NCBI GenBank assembly: GCA_965197865.1
Contig: CBDANZ010000002.1
Coordinates: 434,001-498,000 of the forward strand
Direction: 5' to 3'
Length of the DNA stretch: 64,000 nucleotides
DNA from: CBDANZ01 sp965197865
Lineage (GTDB): Bacteria > Acidobacteriota > Vicinamibacteria > Vicinamibacterales > CAVVIG01
Shown: one piece after another, positions 16,808 through 25,519 of the stretch
Position numbering within the stretch: position 1 is the first letter of the stretch
How the letters are laid out: each line of letters opens with the position of its first letter
Notes under the pieces: model-generated
Told to the model about the DNA's origin: nothing
The model's database searches: none
What the model saw: only the letters and a program-made list of their open reading frames with translations
Made by a program: the position numbers and the translations under genes

Positions 16808-17316
16808 CCGAACGCCTCGGGACGTCGGCGCCCGATTCCCTTCTGCAGCTGAGGGGTTGTCACAAGAGCTGCTCCCAATGACAGGTGTGAGCTATCGTGA
16901 CACGTGGCTGAATCTCGTGCCGATCCGCGAATCACTTCGGGGGCACGCGTGAGGCCTCCGCCCTGGACGGCGGTGTTGCCGCCTACGGCGACCTTGTGAG
17001 CCGTCGCGGCCGAACCTTCGGGAGCGGCGCGACCCAGGCGGCAAGGCCGGGGCGTGCAAGGGGGGCCCGCGCCCGCGCCGACCAGGGGCCGTTCCAGGGA
17101 TTTGGGGCCACGCTGCTTTGGGCGCTGTGCGGCGTTGCACACACAACGCCGACCGGCTCGACGCCAACCTCGCGTGGCTCGCCGCGCGCGTAGCGGCCTA
17201 CGTGCGGATGCTCGGGATGGTCGGGGGCGAGGGTTGGAACGACCGCGGCATCGATCCGGTGGCCCCCAGCTACTCGCAGCTGCCCCCTCGTTCCTAACCG
17301 CGGAACCTGCTGCGCG
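16808..17316. other. 509-base gap without a supported gene
   Basis: GC-rich sequence with no convincing reading frame. A short plus-strand stretch before 17298 reads NADRLDANLAWLAARVAAYV and looks coding-like, so this may hold the eroded end of an old gene, but I cannot name it. No hairpin or element stands out. Confidence 0.4.
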
Positions 17317-19209
17317 ATGAACCCCGCTGCCACGCGCGCGCCGCATCGCCGACCGGCTCTCTTGGCGCTCGTGCTCTTCGTCGTGGCTGCGTCGGCGGCG
17401 CAATCGGTTGACGTGCCGCGGACGGGCTACGGCGTCAAGAGCGATGAAGCGACCTACGTCGTCATGGCCCTGAGCGTGGCCCACGACTGGGATCTGAGCT
17501 ACGAACGTCGCGACCTGGAGCGCTTTGCCGCGATTTACCACAGCGGCCCCGAGGGGATCTTCCTCAAGCGGGGCCGAGAACTCCGCCTCAGCGTCCGCCC
17601 GCCGTTTCCGTTCGTTCACCTGGTCCGCAGGGCCGATCCGGACACCAGCCGGCTCTATTTTGGCAAGGCGTTTGTTTATCCGCTGTTTGCCGCGCCCTTC
17701 GTCCGCCTGTGGGGACTAAACGGCACGCTGCTGTTTCATGTCCTCCTCCTGACGGGCGTGGGCGTGTGCGGCTATTTGTTTCTCGCCTCGCAGTCGCCGC
17801 CGGTGGCTTCGGCCGTCTTCACAACCGCGTTTCTGGGTGCCGCCGCCCTACCGGTGTACGGCGTCTTTCTGATGCCGGAGATATTCAATTTTTCGCTCGT
17901 GTTCTTCGCCTATTTCTTCTGGTTGTTCAAGGAAATCCGCGTAAGGCCGAACACGGCCGGGGAGCAGGGGTTCACGCCGGTGCGGCTCGGGGGCGCCTGG
18001 ACCGACATCCTAGCGGTCGTGCTGCTCGGGCTCGCCACCTATTCCAAGCCGATTCCGACCGCCTTCCTCGTGGCGCCGCCCGTGCTCTTTGCCGCGTGGC
18101 GGGGTCGGTGGGCATGGGGCCTGACCCTTGGCGCCGTCGCCGTGGTGGTCGCGGCCTTGTTCTTCAGTTTCACGGCGGCCATCTCCGGCGAGTTCAACTA
18201 CCAGGGCGGCGAGCGTCGAACCTTCTACGGCCGGTTCCCTTTCGACGCACCGGACAGCACATGGGGTCGGCTGGGAGGCAACCCGACCGTCACCGACGGC
18301 ACGGCGGCCGCTGCGGTGCTTGCCAGCCCCGAGGCTCCGCGACGATTTGCGAGAAACGTCAAATACTTTCTCGTCGGTCGCCACTTCGGCTTCGTTCCGT
18401 ACTACTTTCCCGGCGTTCTCGCTGTTGCGCTCTGGTTGTTCTCGCCCGCGCGTCGCGACCCGTGGCGCGTGTTGATCTTCGGTGCGTTTGTGCTGGCAGC
18501 CGCCGGGCTCTTGTTGCTTCTGCCGTTCACGTGGAGTGGAGGAGGCGGGCCTCCTGGAAATTGGTACGTGCTCAGTGCCTATCCCGTACTGTTCTTTCTG
18601 ACGCCGCGGATGACATGGTTTGCGCCCGGTCTACTGGCCTGGGTCGGTGGCGCCCTCTTGACGGCGAAGATGCTGGTAAGCCCCTTCCAGTCGGCCAAGT
18701 TCACGTGGGAACTCACCGAACGAGGGCTCGCCAGCCGGCTGCCCGTGGAGCTGACGATGGCGCAGGATCTGCCCGTGATGCTGGCGCAGCCGCTGAGGGG
18801 GCGCGTCCAGTACGGGCACGATCCGTTCCTGCTGCTGTACTTCCTCGACCAGGACGCCTTCCCGCCCGAACCGAGAGGCATGTGGGTCTCCGGTAGCGGG
18901 CGCGCCGACATCATCGTTCGATCCGTCGGCCCAATTTCGTCGCTTGCGGTCGAAGCCGAGTCGCCGATTCGCACGGTTCTGACGGTGTCGCTGGGCGCCG
19001 ACGAGATCAGCGTGAATCTGGTGCCAGGCAGCGTGTCCACCTTTGATGTGCCAGTGCCCGCCGGCGTGCCGGGTCAATTCGGCTACGCGTATTTGATGAC
19101 CGCCAAGTCGTCTGAAGGTTTCGTCCCTCATCTGACGGACCCGCAGTCGCCTGACTACCGCAATCTGGGCGCGCAGATGCGCTTCCGGCCGGTCGGCGTT
19201 CCTCGCTAG
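17317..19209 (+). CDS. Large integral membrane protein, GT39-like
   Basis: A 630-residue protein with about ten transmembrane helices in the first two thirds and a soluble periplasmic C-terminal domain. The N-terminal loop YGVKSDEATYVVMALSVAHD carries the acidic pair after the first helix that is typical of GT-C/GT39 membrane glycosyltransferases. Other marked stretches are FGKAFVYPLFAAPFVRLWG and LGLATYSKPIPTAFLVAPP. Family-level placement in GT-C is likely, while donor and acceptor are unknown. It is intact, unlike many of its neighbours, and converges with the radical SAM gene. Confidence 0.65.
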   Translation: MNPAATRAPHRRPALLALVLFVVAASAAQSVDVPRTGYGVKSDEATYVVMALSVAHDWDLSYERRDLERFAAIYHSGPEGIFLKRGRELRLSVRPPFPFVHLVRRADPDTSRLYFGKAFVYPLFAAPFVRLWGLNGTLLFHVLLLTGVGVCGYLFLASQSPPVASAVFTTAFLGAAALPVYGVFLMPEIFNFSLVFFAYFFWLFKEIRVRPNTAGEQGFTPVRLGGAWTDILAVVLLGLATYSKPIPTAFLVAPPVLFAAWRGRWAWGLTLGAVAVVVAALFFSFTAAISGEFNYQGGERRTFYGRFPFDAPDSTWGRLGGNPTVTDGTAAAAVLASPEAPRRFARNVKYFLVGRHFGFVPYYFPGVLAVALWLFSPARRDPWRVLIFGAFVLAAAGLLLLLPFTWSGGGGPPGNWYVLSAYPVLFFLTPRMTWFAPGLLAWVGGALLTAKMLVSPFQSAKFTWELTERGLASRLPVELTMAQDLPVMLAQPLRGRVQYGHDPFLLLYFLDQDAFPPEPRGMWVSGSGRADIIVRSVGPISSLAVEAESPIRTVLTVSLGADEISVNLVPGSVSTFDVPVPAGVPGQFGYAYLMTAKSSEGFVPHLTDPQSPDYRNLGAQMRFRPVGVPR

Positions 19210-19358
19210 GGACGGTTTCGTTAGGTTTTTCTCTATTGGCGGAAGAAGCTGCTCCATGTCGCGAAGAAAACCATGCCCGTCGGAGCGTCAAACTCTGTTT
19301 TCGAGGCGATATAGAGCAGGCCGTGCTAGAGACACCACTAAAGGTGAGAGCACGCGGC

Positions 19359-20524
19359 TCAGGCCTGAGGCGTGGGAAGCGTCTCGAGGTGGCGGGTGGG
19401 ATCGCGCTTCACCTGGTACGCCCGCACGAGGAACTTCGCGTACGGCACGAACTGTTTCATCGCGCCGACGTTCACCTGGCAGGGGCTGAGGCACGTGGGG
19501 CAAATAGTGGTCTTCACGTGCTCACGATGGGCGAGATTCTCAGTCATGAAATACAGCTCCTCGGCGGACGTCTGGAGAACATTGCCGATGGACTGTGAAT
19601 TTTCGCAGTAATGGAGATCGCTGTACGGGTTCAGCAGTAGACCCTGGGTGCGGAACGGGCATGGCATCGTCCGCTTGTAACCGTTGGCAATCATGTCGGC
19701 GTAGTGCGGGTACAAGAACGCCTGGCCGCTCAACACCGATTCCTCCTGGACGCGATCGAGGAAAAACTTGCGCATGAAGCGTTCTTCGCGCTCGCGGAGG
19801 CCGATCGTGTCCTGCAGCTCCCGGTTGTTCAACATCGCATCGGTAAACCGCAGCATGCTAAAGACGATGTCGAGCTTCTTCGTGCGGGCCCAAGCGAGGA
19901 TGTTTTCGGCGTCTTCGAGGTTGGTGGAGAAAATCGTCGACGCCACACCGAACTGGAAGTTCGCGTGCTTCTCGGCCAGCGCCTGCATCGCTTCGATCGT
20001 CTCAGAGGCTTTCTCGAAGCCACGTTTGACGTGGCACACCTGATCGTGGATGTCGCCGATGCCGTCGAGCGAGACACGCACGCTGAGCAAGAGGTCCTTG
20101 GCCGCTGAGAACTTGATGATGCGTGTGAGCATCGGGATCGCGCGGCGCGGGGTGAAGCCGGTCGTATTAATGCCGATCTTCCGTATTCGTGGGAGAATAG
20201 CTCCACCATTTCGGGCAGATCGTTCCTTGTCGTCGGCTCGCCGTCCGAGATGTTCAGGTTCTCGATGCTGCCCCAGAACGGGTGGCGCATGACCGGCTCC
20301 AGCTGGTCCAGCGTCATGTCCGATTTGCGGTCGCCGTGCTTCCAGTTGTTGCACATCTCGCAGCGCGCGTCGCACACCCAGGTGCAGTTGTAGATAAGGA
20401 CCGTCGGCCGGATCGGCTTTAGCTTGGAGACGAATGTGGCGGCGAGGTCGCGCGGGACGCCGGCGGCCGTGCGCGTCAAGTACCGAAAGGCGAACGCATC
20501 TTTCGACATGCGCGACAAGCCCAT
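19359..20524 (-). pseudogene. Radical SAM/SPASM-type protein with one frameshift
   Basis: The N-terminal frame (from ATG 20524 or 20509) carries the radical SAM signature CDARCEMC (CX3CX2C) preceded by LIYNCTWV, then LNISDGEPTTRNDLPE (the GGEP-like SAM motif). Near 20190 homology moves to the adjacent frame (RKIGINTTGFTP, LLLSVRVSLDGIGDIHDQV) and runs to 19359 with C-terminal cysteines (MPCPFR, LHYCENS, CPTCLSPC) that suggest an auxiliary iron-sulfur cluster. Expected product is about 385 residues. In this glycan cluster it may modify a lipid or sugar or mature a peptide; the target is unknown. The shift may be mutation or sequencing error. Confidence 0.7.
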
Positions 20525-20633
20525 TGTAGCGCTGTAGCAGCCGCCTCAGGCTGATTTTGTGGATCCGGTCGGATCCGGCATCAGTAAAGGTGTCAAAGGC
20601 GGCTTGCCGCCCGATGGGCGCCCGCCCTCGCGC

Positions 20634-20639
20634 TATAAT
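20634..20639 (+). promoter_or_regulatory. TATAAT -10 element upstream of the GT4 gene
   Basis: A perfect TATAAT ends 27 bases before ATG 20667. It lies in the divergent gap between the radical SAM gene and the glycosyltransferase. No good -35 at 17 bases was seen. Confidence 0.45.
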
Positions 20640-20666
20640 CGCGGCGCCTCCAGATCACCTCTTGAG

Positions 20667-21906
20667 ATGGCCGATCCGCCCCGCCGCGCGTTAAACATTC
20701 TGCAGGTGTGCGATCACCTCGGTTGGGAGGGATCGCGGATGCACGGCGTCAAACGGCTCTTCGGGTGGATGATTCCACGCTTCGACCGGGATCGATTCAA
20801 GGTGTCGTTGGTCAGTTTGCGCAAGAAGGACCTGTCGGAAGAAACGCTCGACGCGCTCGGCGTAGACATCACGTACCTCGAGCGCGGGAAGTTCGATGCA
20901 TTCACGCTGCCGGCCCTGCTCCGAGTTATCGATGAGAAGCAGATTGACATTCTTCACATGCATGGCTATGGAGCGACCACCTTCGGACGGATGGCTGCGG
21001 CCCGGCGGCGGATTCCCTCGATTCTTCACGAGCACGCGAATTTGACCAGCACGCCGTGGTTCCAGAAAATCGCGGACCGCCTACTGGAACCTTTCACCGA
21101 CATCGCTCTCGCGGTGTCGACCAGCACGGCTGAATTCGTTGTCAAAGCGCGTCTGATCCCCGCCTCGAAGGTGAAGGTTGTGTACCTCGGCGTGCCGCTC
21201 GAGGAGTTCAACCGGTCGAGGACGGCGGATGAAATCGCCGAGGCACGGCGCGAGTTGGGCGTACTTGCCGGCGAATATGCCGTGGGCAGCGTCACGCGCC
21301 TGCACGAGTCGAAGGGCAATTCGTATCTGGTCGACGCGGCCGCCCGGGTGGTTGCCGAGCGAGCGGCGGCGCGTTTTTTTTCTGGCCGGGGAAGGGCCGC
21401 TCCTCCCGGATCTTCAGGCGCAGGCCGCGCGGCTCGGTCTCGGCGACCGGTTTGTGTTCACCGGCTTTCGGCGAGACGTCGCGCGTACGCTGTCAGCGTT
21501 CGATTTCTGTGTGTTCCCATCGCTCTGGGAAGGCACGCCGATCACCGCGTTCGAGACGCTCGCGATGGGGAAGCCGATGGTCGCGACCGATGCCGACGGG
21601 CTGCTCGACATTCTGACACCCGGCCGCGACGCAGTGATTGTCCCCAAGCGCAACGCCGCCGCGCTGGCCGAGAAAATCGTGTGGGCCCTCGATCGCGACG
21701 CCGAGCGGGCGCGCCTGTCCGCCGCCGCAAAGGAAACCGGACGTCAGTACGATATCGACGCGTTCGTCCGGAAGATGGAGCGTCTGTACACGCTGCTGCA
21801 CGAAGTCTCCCGCGTGTCACGTCGCCGCGGCATCCTCACGGCTGATCTGGCGTTTCTCGCGAGGTTCTCTGCTACCTCTTCCGGAGAAACACCATGGCGC
21901 TGGTGA
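20667..21906 (+). pseudogene. Family 4 glycosyltransferase, frameshifted at a T8 run
   Basis: ATG 20667 opens a GT-B enzyme: ILQVCDHLGWEGSRMHGVKR, ILHMHGYGATTFGRMAAARR, VYLGVPLEEF. At 21374-21381 a run of eight Ts shifts the frame. Seven Ts would restore ARFFLAGEGPLLPDL and the C-terminal donor domain (FPSLWEGTPITAFETLAMGKP with the catalytic EX7E region). Restored, it is about 412 residues and ends at 21906, overlapping the convergent methyltransferase by 35 bases. A homopolymer indel could be a sequencing artefact or a slippage-based switch. Confidence 0.75.
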
Positions 21907-23015
21907 AAACCGTGTCGCCTAGGCGCACGACCATGTGCGGCGTCTGATACGGGTCCTTCGCAAGGTCGACCGGCGCATAGTTGTAGCGCCGATACACGCC
22001 CTCGTCGATCGGCTCCACTAGCTCAAGCCCCGGCTGGTCGATGAGTCTGTGAAACTCGTGCGGCTGAAACGTTTCTTCGCGCGGCGGGCCGTCCAGCACG
22101 TACTCGGTGGCCAGGGCAAGCGTGCCGCCCGGCCTGAGGACTCGGGTCATCTCGCGGACCGCCGCGGTCGCGCCGGCCATCCCGCCGAAATGCTCAATCG
22201 ACGAGAGCGAGTAAGCGATGTCGAACGAACCGCTCCGAAAGGCGAGGTGCCGAGCGTCCATCCTCATGAAGATGAGGCGATCGCGACGATAGGGAAACGG
22301 CGCGTAGGCTTCTGGACGGCTGAGAACGATCGGATCGCCTTCGCGCGCGCGACTCTCTTGCCAGGCTCCCTCGTACAGGTCGGTGGCCACTACTCGACGG
22401 ACGTGATTGGCCAGCCAGTAGAGGACCTGCTCGTGTCCAGCCCCGATACCGACTCCTGGCGGCATCGTGGCCGAGCGCGCCGAGCCGCCGGCACCCGAAA
22501 AGGAGCTGCGCGAACTCGTACGGCTTTCGATGCATTAACAGCTTGTCATCGCTCAGGCCCAGGCTGAGCAGGAAGTCAATCCATGCCTCGTTGTCCCATT
22601 TCGCCGGGTTTGCCAGCTCGCACAGTTGCGTGTCGCGGGGAATGCCCCGGTACCGCCGCTCGAATTCGTCCGACAGCACCAGCGCTCGAAGCACGTTCGC
22701 CCGCGTGTCGCCAGATGCGAGCGCGGCGGTGTAGTGTCCGAGCCCGTCCTCGTCGGCCGGCCGGCCGACGAGGGTCAGATATGCAAGCCTGACAAACTCC
22801 TCGTTGTTTTGCGGCGACTGCTTCTCCCCTCGCTCGGTCGATCCACCTTCTAAGTGTTGACTTCCACGTTTCCACCTGGCCCGTATCCGGCTGAACTCAC
22901 AGGAGGAGAGGAACCTCGAGCTGAGTGCCCGGCACTCCTCAGAGGTCGACAAACTACCGAGCAGGTTCCACAGATCTTTCTCGAGACCGGCATCCATAGA
23001 ATCGTGGGAACGCAC
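21872..23015 (-). pseudogene. DUF4214-methyltransferase fusion with one frameshift
   Basis: From ATG 23015 the first frame encodes an N-terminal coil and a DUF4214-like helical domain (NNEEFVRLAYLTLVGRPADE, VLSDEFERRY), followed by CRRLGALGHDA. Around 22455 the homology changes frame to VGIGAGHEQVLYWLANHVRR and a class I methyltransferase (FDIAYSLSSIEHFGG, MTRVLRPGGTLALATEYVL) ending at 21872. Restored length is about 380 residues. DUF4214 domains often accompany surface or glycan-linked proteins, which fits the neighbours. The break falls exactly at the SAM-binding glycine loop. Confidence 0.7.
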
Positions 23016-23078
23016 CTGAAGATGTCGCGTGATGCGGGCGTCGATTACCGGCTGCGTGTCACGTAGCCGGCCGAGCCG

Positions 23079-23430
23079 TATCCTGGGTGCGACCTAAGTC
23101 GCCGCCGATGATACTCGGCAGAAAAGTGTTGAACAATCCCGCGACGAGATATAAAGAGAACAATGGCTTCGACGAACCGCGCACATTCTGCGCGTCGAGC
23201 AGCAGTCGTCAGCGCCACGTGCTCGCCACGACGTTGACAAAGTACAGGCCCAGCGCGACCAAGAGCCACACGGCCGAGGCGCGTCTCGCGCTGGTCCAGA
23301 GCATGTAAACGTGCAACCGCGAAAACAGGATCGCCAGCAGTACGACGCTGACGATAAGCTCGACCGCGAAGAGCGCCCGACGACTCGACGACGCTCGCTC
23401 CGATTCGGCGCAGATTCAAAAGGACGCGAT
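23079..23430 (-). pseudogene. Truncated flippase-like (LPG synthase TM family) remnant
   Basis: Minus-strand translation gives RALFAVELIVSVVLLAILFS, then WLLVALGLYFVNVVASTWR, a TGA in place of an expected TGG, then RLLLDAQNVRGSSKPLFSLY and NTFLPSIIGGDLGRTQDT before homology ends. These are the first hundred residues of a family normally about 330 long (conserved FF/LPSNIGGDV-type motif). It is therefore both nonsense-mutated and 3'-truncated. This fills the 400-base gap between the DUF4214 gene and the next GT4. Confidence 0.6.
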
Positions 23431-23444
23431 TGTACGACGATTTT

Positions 23445-24734
23445 ATGAGAAAATCACGAAGACCCGTGCGAATTTTGATGATCGCGCCGGAGCCGTTCTT
23501 CGAGCCGCGCGGCACCCCGTTCAGCGAGTTTCACCGTATCCGCGCATTGACCGATCTTGGCCATCAGGTCGATCTGGTGACGTACCCCTTTGGCCTCGAC
23601 ATCGCGATGCCGGGTCTTCGTGTCTTCCGGTCGCTCAGGCCGCCGCTTGTGCGCGGCGTCGCCATCGGGCCGTCGCTGGCGAAAATTCCCCTTGATGGGC
23701 TGCTTGCCCTCACCGCGCTCCGGCGTGCGGTCGCCGGCCGCTACGACGCAATCCACTCTCATGAGGAGGGCGGGCTCATCGGAGTCCTCCTGGCGGCGAT
23801 GTTGCGCGTGCCACATCTGTACGACATGCATTCGAGCCTGCCGCAGCAGCTCGCGAATTTCTCGTTCAGCCGCTCGAGGATCGTTCGCGGTATCTTCGTG
23901 GTGATCGAAAAGCTGATGATTCGGCGCTCGCGCGTCGTGGTTGTCATCTGCCCGTCGCTCGAGGACACGGTCCGCCAGATCGATCCGCGCGCCGAAGTCG
24001 TCCTCACCGAGAACGCGCCCGGTTCAACCGGGGATCGGGCCACGCCTGAACAGGCGACCGCCATTCGTGCCGCATTTGCCCTGACGCCGTCCACTCCGGT
24101 CGTGGTGTACACGGGAACGTTCGAGGCCTATCAGGGGCTCGACCTGCTGTTCGCGGCGATGGCCCGCGTCCGAGTGCGTCGCCCAGACGCCCGGCTACTC
24201 CTCGCCGGCGGGAAGCCGGAGGACGTGCAGCGAGCCAGAAGGCAGGCGCGTGCAGGTGGGACTGAAGACGCAGTCGTTTTCGCCGGTGAGCGGCCGGCGT
24301 CTGAGATTCCGGCCTTTCTCCTGGCGGCTGACGTGCTTGTTTCGCCCCGATCGCGCGGCACGAACACGCCGCTCAAGATCTACCAGTATCTGCGGTCTGG
24401 GAAGCCGATCGTGGCGACTAGGCTGTTCACACACACCCAAGTGTTGAGCGATCAGACAGCGATCCTGACCGGCACGTCGTCCGAGGATCTTGCAGGCGGC
24501 ATTCTTGCCGCACTCGACGATCCGGCACGTGCGGCCACCCTGGGACGGCAGGCGCGCGAATTAGCCGAGGCGAAATACGGCTACGAGGCTTATCTGGATC
24601 GCACGCGCCGCGCCTGCGCGATCCTCGTGCCGGCAGCTCCGTCGGTTCGCCAGGTCGACAACATCAATCAGGTGAATCACGCCAGCAACGCCAAGAGTGC
24701 CGGGGCCGCCAAGGGCGCTAAGGACGTCGCGTGA
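23445..24734 (+). CDS. Family 4 glycosyltransferase
   Basis: A 429-residue GT-B enzyme. N-terminal domain begins ILMIAPEPFFEPRGTPFSE, a hallmark of this subfamily. The donor domain has VVVYTGTFEAYQGLDLL, LVSPRSRGTNTPLKIYQYLR and KPIVATRL. I chose ATG 23445; TTG 23430 is also in frame. The last 25 residues (INQVNHASNAKSAGAAKGAK) are low-complexity and look like an added repeat tail. The stop overlaps the next start as GTGA, so it is coupled with the methyltransferase. Confidence 0.85.
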   Translation: MRKSRRPVRILMIAPEPFFEPRGTPFSEFHRIRALTDLGHQVDLVTYPFGLDIAMPGLRVFRSLRPPLVRGVAIGPSLAKIPLDGLLALTALRRAVAGRYDAIHSHEEGGLIGVLLAAMLRVPHLYDMHSSLPQQLANFSFSRSRIVRGIFVVIEKLMIRRSRVVVVICPSLEDTVRQIDPRAEVVLTENAPGSTGDRATPEQATAIRAAFALTPSTPVVVYTGTFEAYQGLDLLFAAMARVRVRRPDARLLLAGGKPEDVQRARRQARAGGTEDAVVFAGERPASEIPAFLLAADVLVSPRSRGTNTPLKIYQYLRSGKPIVATRLFTHTQVLSDQTAILTGTSSEDLAGGILAALDDPARAATLGRQARELAEAKYGYEAYLDRTRRACAILVPAAPSVRQVDNINQVNHASNAKSAGAAKGAKDVA

Positions 24735-25519
24735 CCGCTCCCGCTCCAAGCAGGTCAACTCATGCGCCTGACGGCGGGCGCGAGCACTACAGCTATACGG
24801 TTTACGCCGACCCCGCGACCGCGCGAACCTTCGACGATCGCCGTTTCGGTGGACCGATCGGAGACCTCGTCGCGTCCACCCAGGCAACCTTGCTTGCGAA
24901 CGCGGTCGGCCAGGTTCACGGGCGTTCGATCCTGGACGTCGGCGCCGGCACGGGTCGGGCTGCGCTGCTCTTTGCGCGCGCCGGAGCCAAGGTGACGGCC
25001 TTCGATGCGTCCGAAGCGATGCTTGCGATCGCACGCCAACGTGCGGTCGAAGAAGGGGTGAGTATCACCTTCACGGTCGGTGACGCGCATGCCCTCAATT
25101 TTCCAGACCGCGCGTTCGACGTGGCGGTCAGCCTGCGCGTCTTGATGCACTCGCCGAGGTGGCGCGACTCGCTGGCCGAGCTGTGCCGGGTTGCCCGGCA
25201 GCTCATCGTTCTGGACTATCCGTCGGCGCGGAGCCTTGCGCTCGTGCAGTCGCTCGGTCGGCGTGCAGCGTATCGTCTCGGCGCCCGGACCGAACCGTAC
25301 CGGGTATTCTCGGACCGCGAAGTTGCTGAGACGTTGGATCGATCTGGCTTCTACGTGCGTTCGGTCCACCGTCAATTTGTGTTGCCGATCACCTTTCACA
25401 AGGCGATCGGATCGCGGAAGTTCACGCTCGCCTCTGAAGCCATGCTCGACCGGTGGGGACTTCTGAAGATCTTCGGCTCGCCCGTCACGCTCGTCGCCCA
25501 ACGGTGCGCGACCTCGTAA
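24731..25519 (+). CDS. SAM-dependent methyltransferase (class I)
   Basis: A 262-residue enzyme with the SAM loop ILDVGAGTGRAALLFARAGA, the acidic ribose-binding strand VTAFDASEAML, the motif FDVAVSLRVLMH and LIVLDYPSARS. GTG start overlaps the preceding glycosyltransferase stop by four bases. The end overlaps the epimerase start by 16 bases, so three genes form one translationally coupled unit. The acceptor is unknown; a sugar or lipid is likely from context. Confidence 0.82.
   Translation: MTAPAPSRSTHAPDGGREHYSYTVYADPATARTFDDRRFGGPIGDLVASTQATLLANAVGQVHGRSILDVGAGTGRAALLFARAGAKVTAFDASEAMLAIARQRAVEEGVSITFTVGDAHALNFPDRAFDVAVSLRVLMHSPRWRDSLAELCRVARQLIVLDYPSARSLALVQSLGRRAAYRLGARTEPYRVFSDREVAETLDRSGFYVRSVHRQFVLPITFHKAIGSRKFTLASEAMLDRWGLLKIFGSPVTLVAQRCATS

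Noticed and set aside
16804..17619. Minus-strand frame in the gap and opposite the membrane-protein gene
   Set aside because: Arg/Ala/Pro-rich shadow composition with no motif and no ribosome site.
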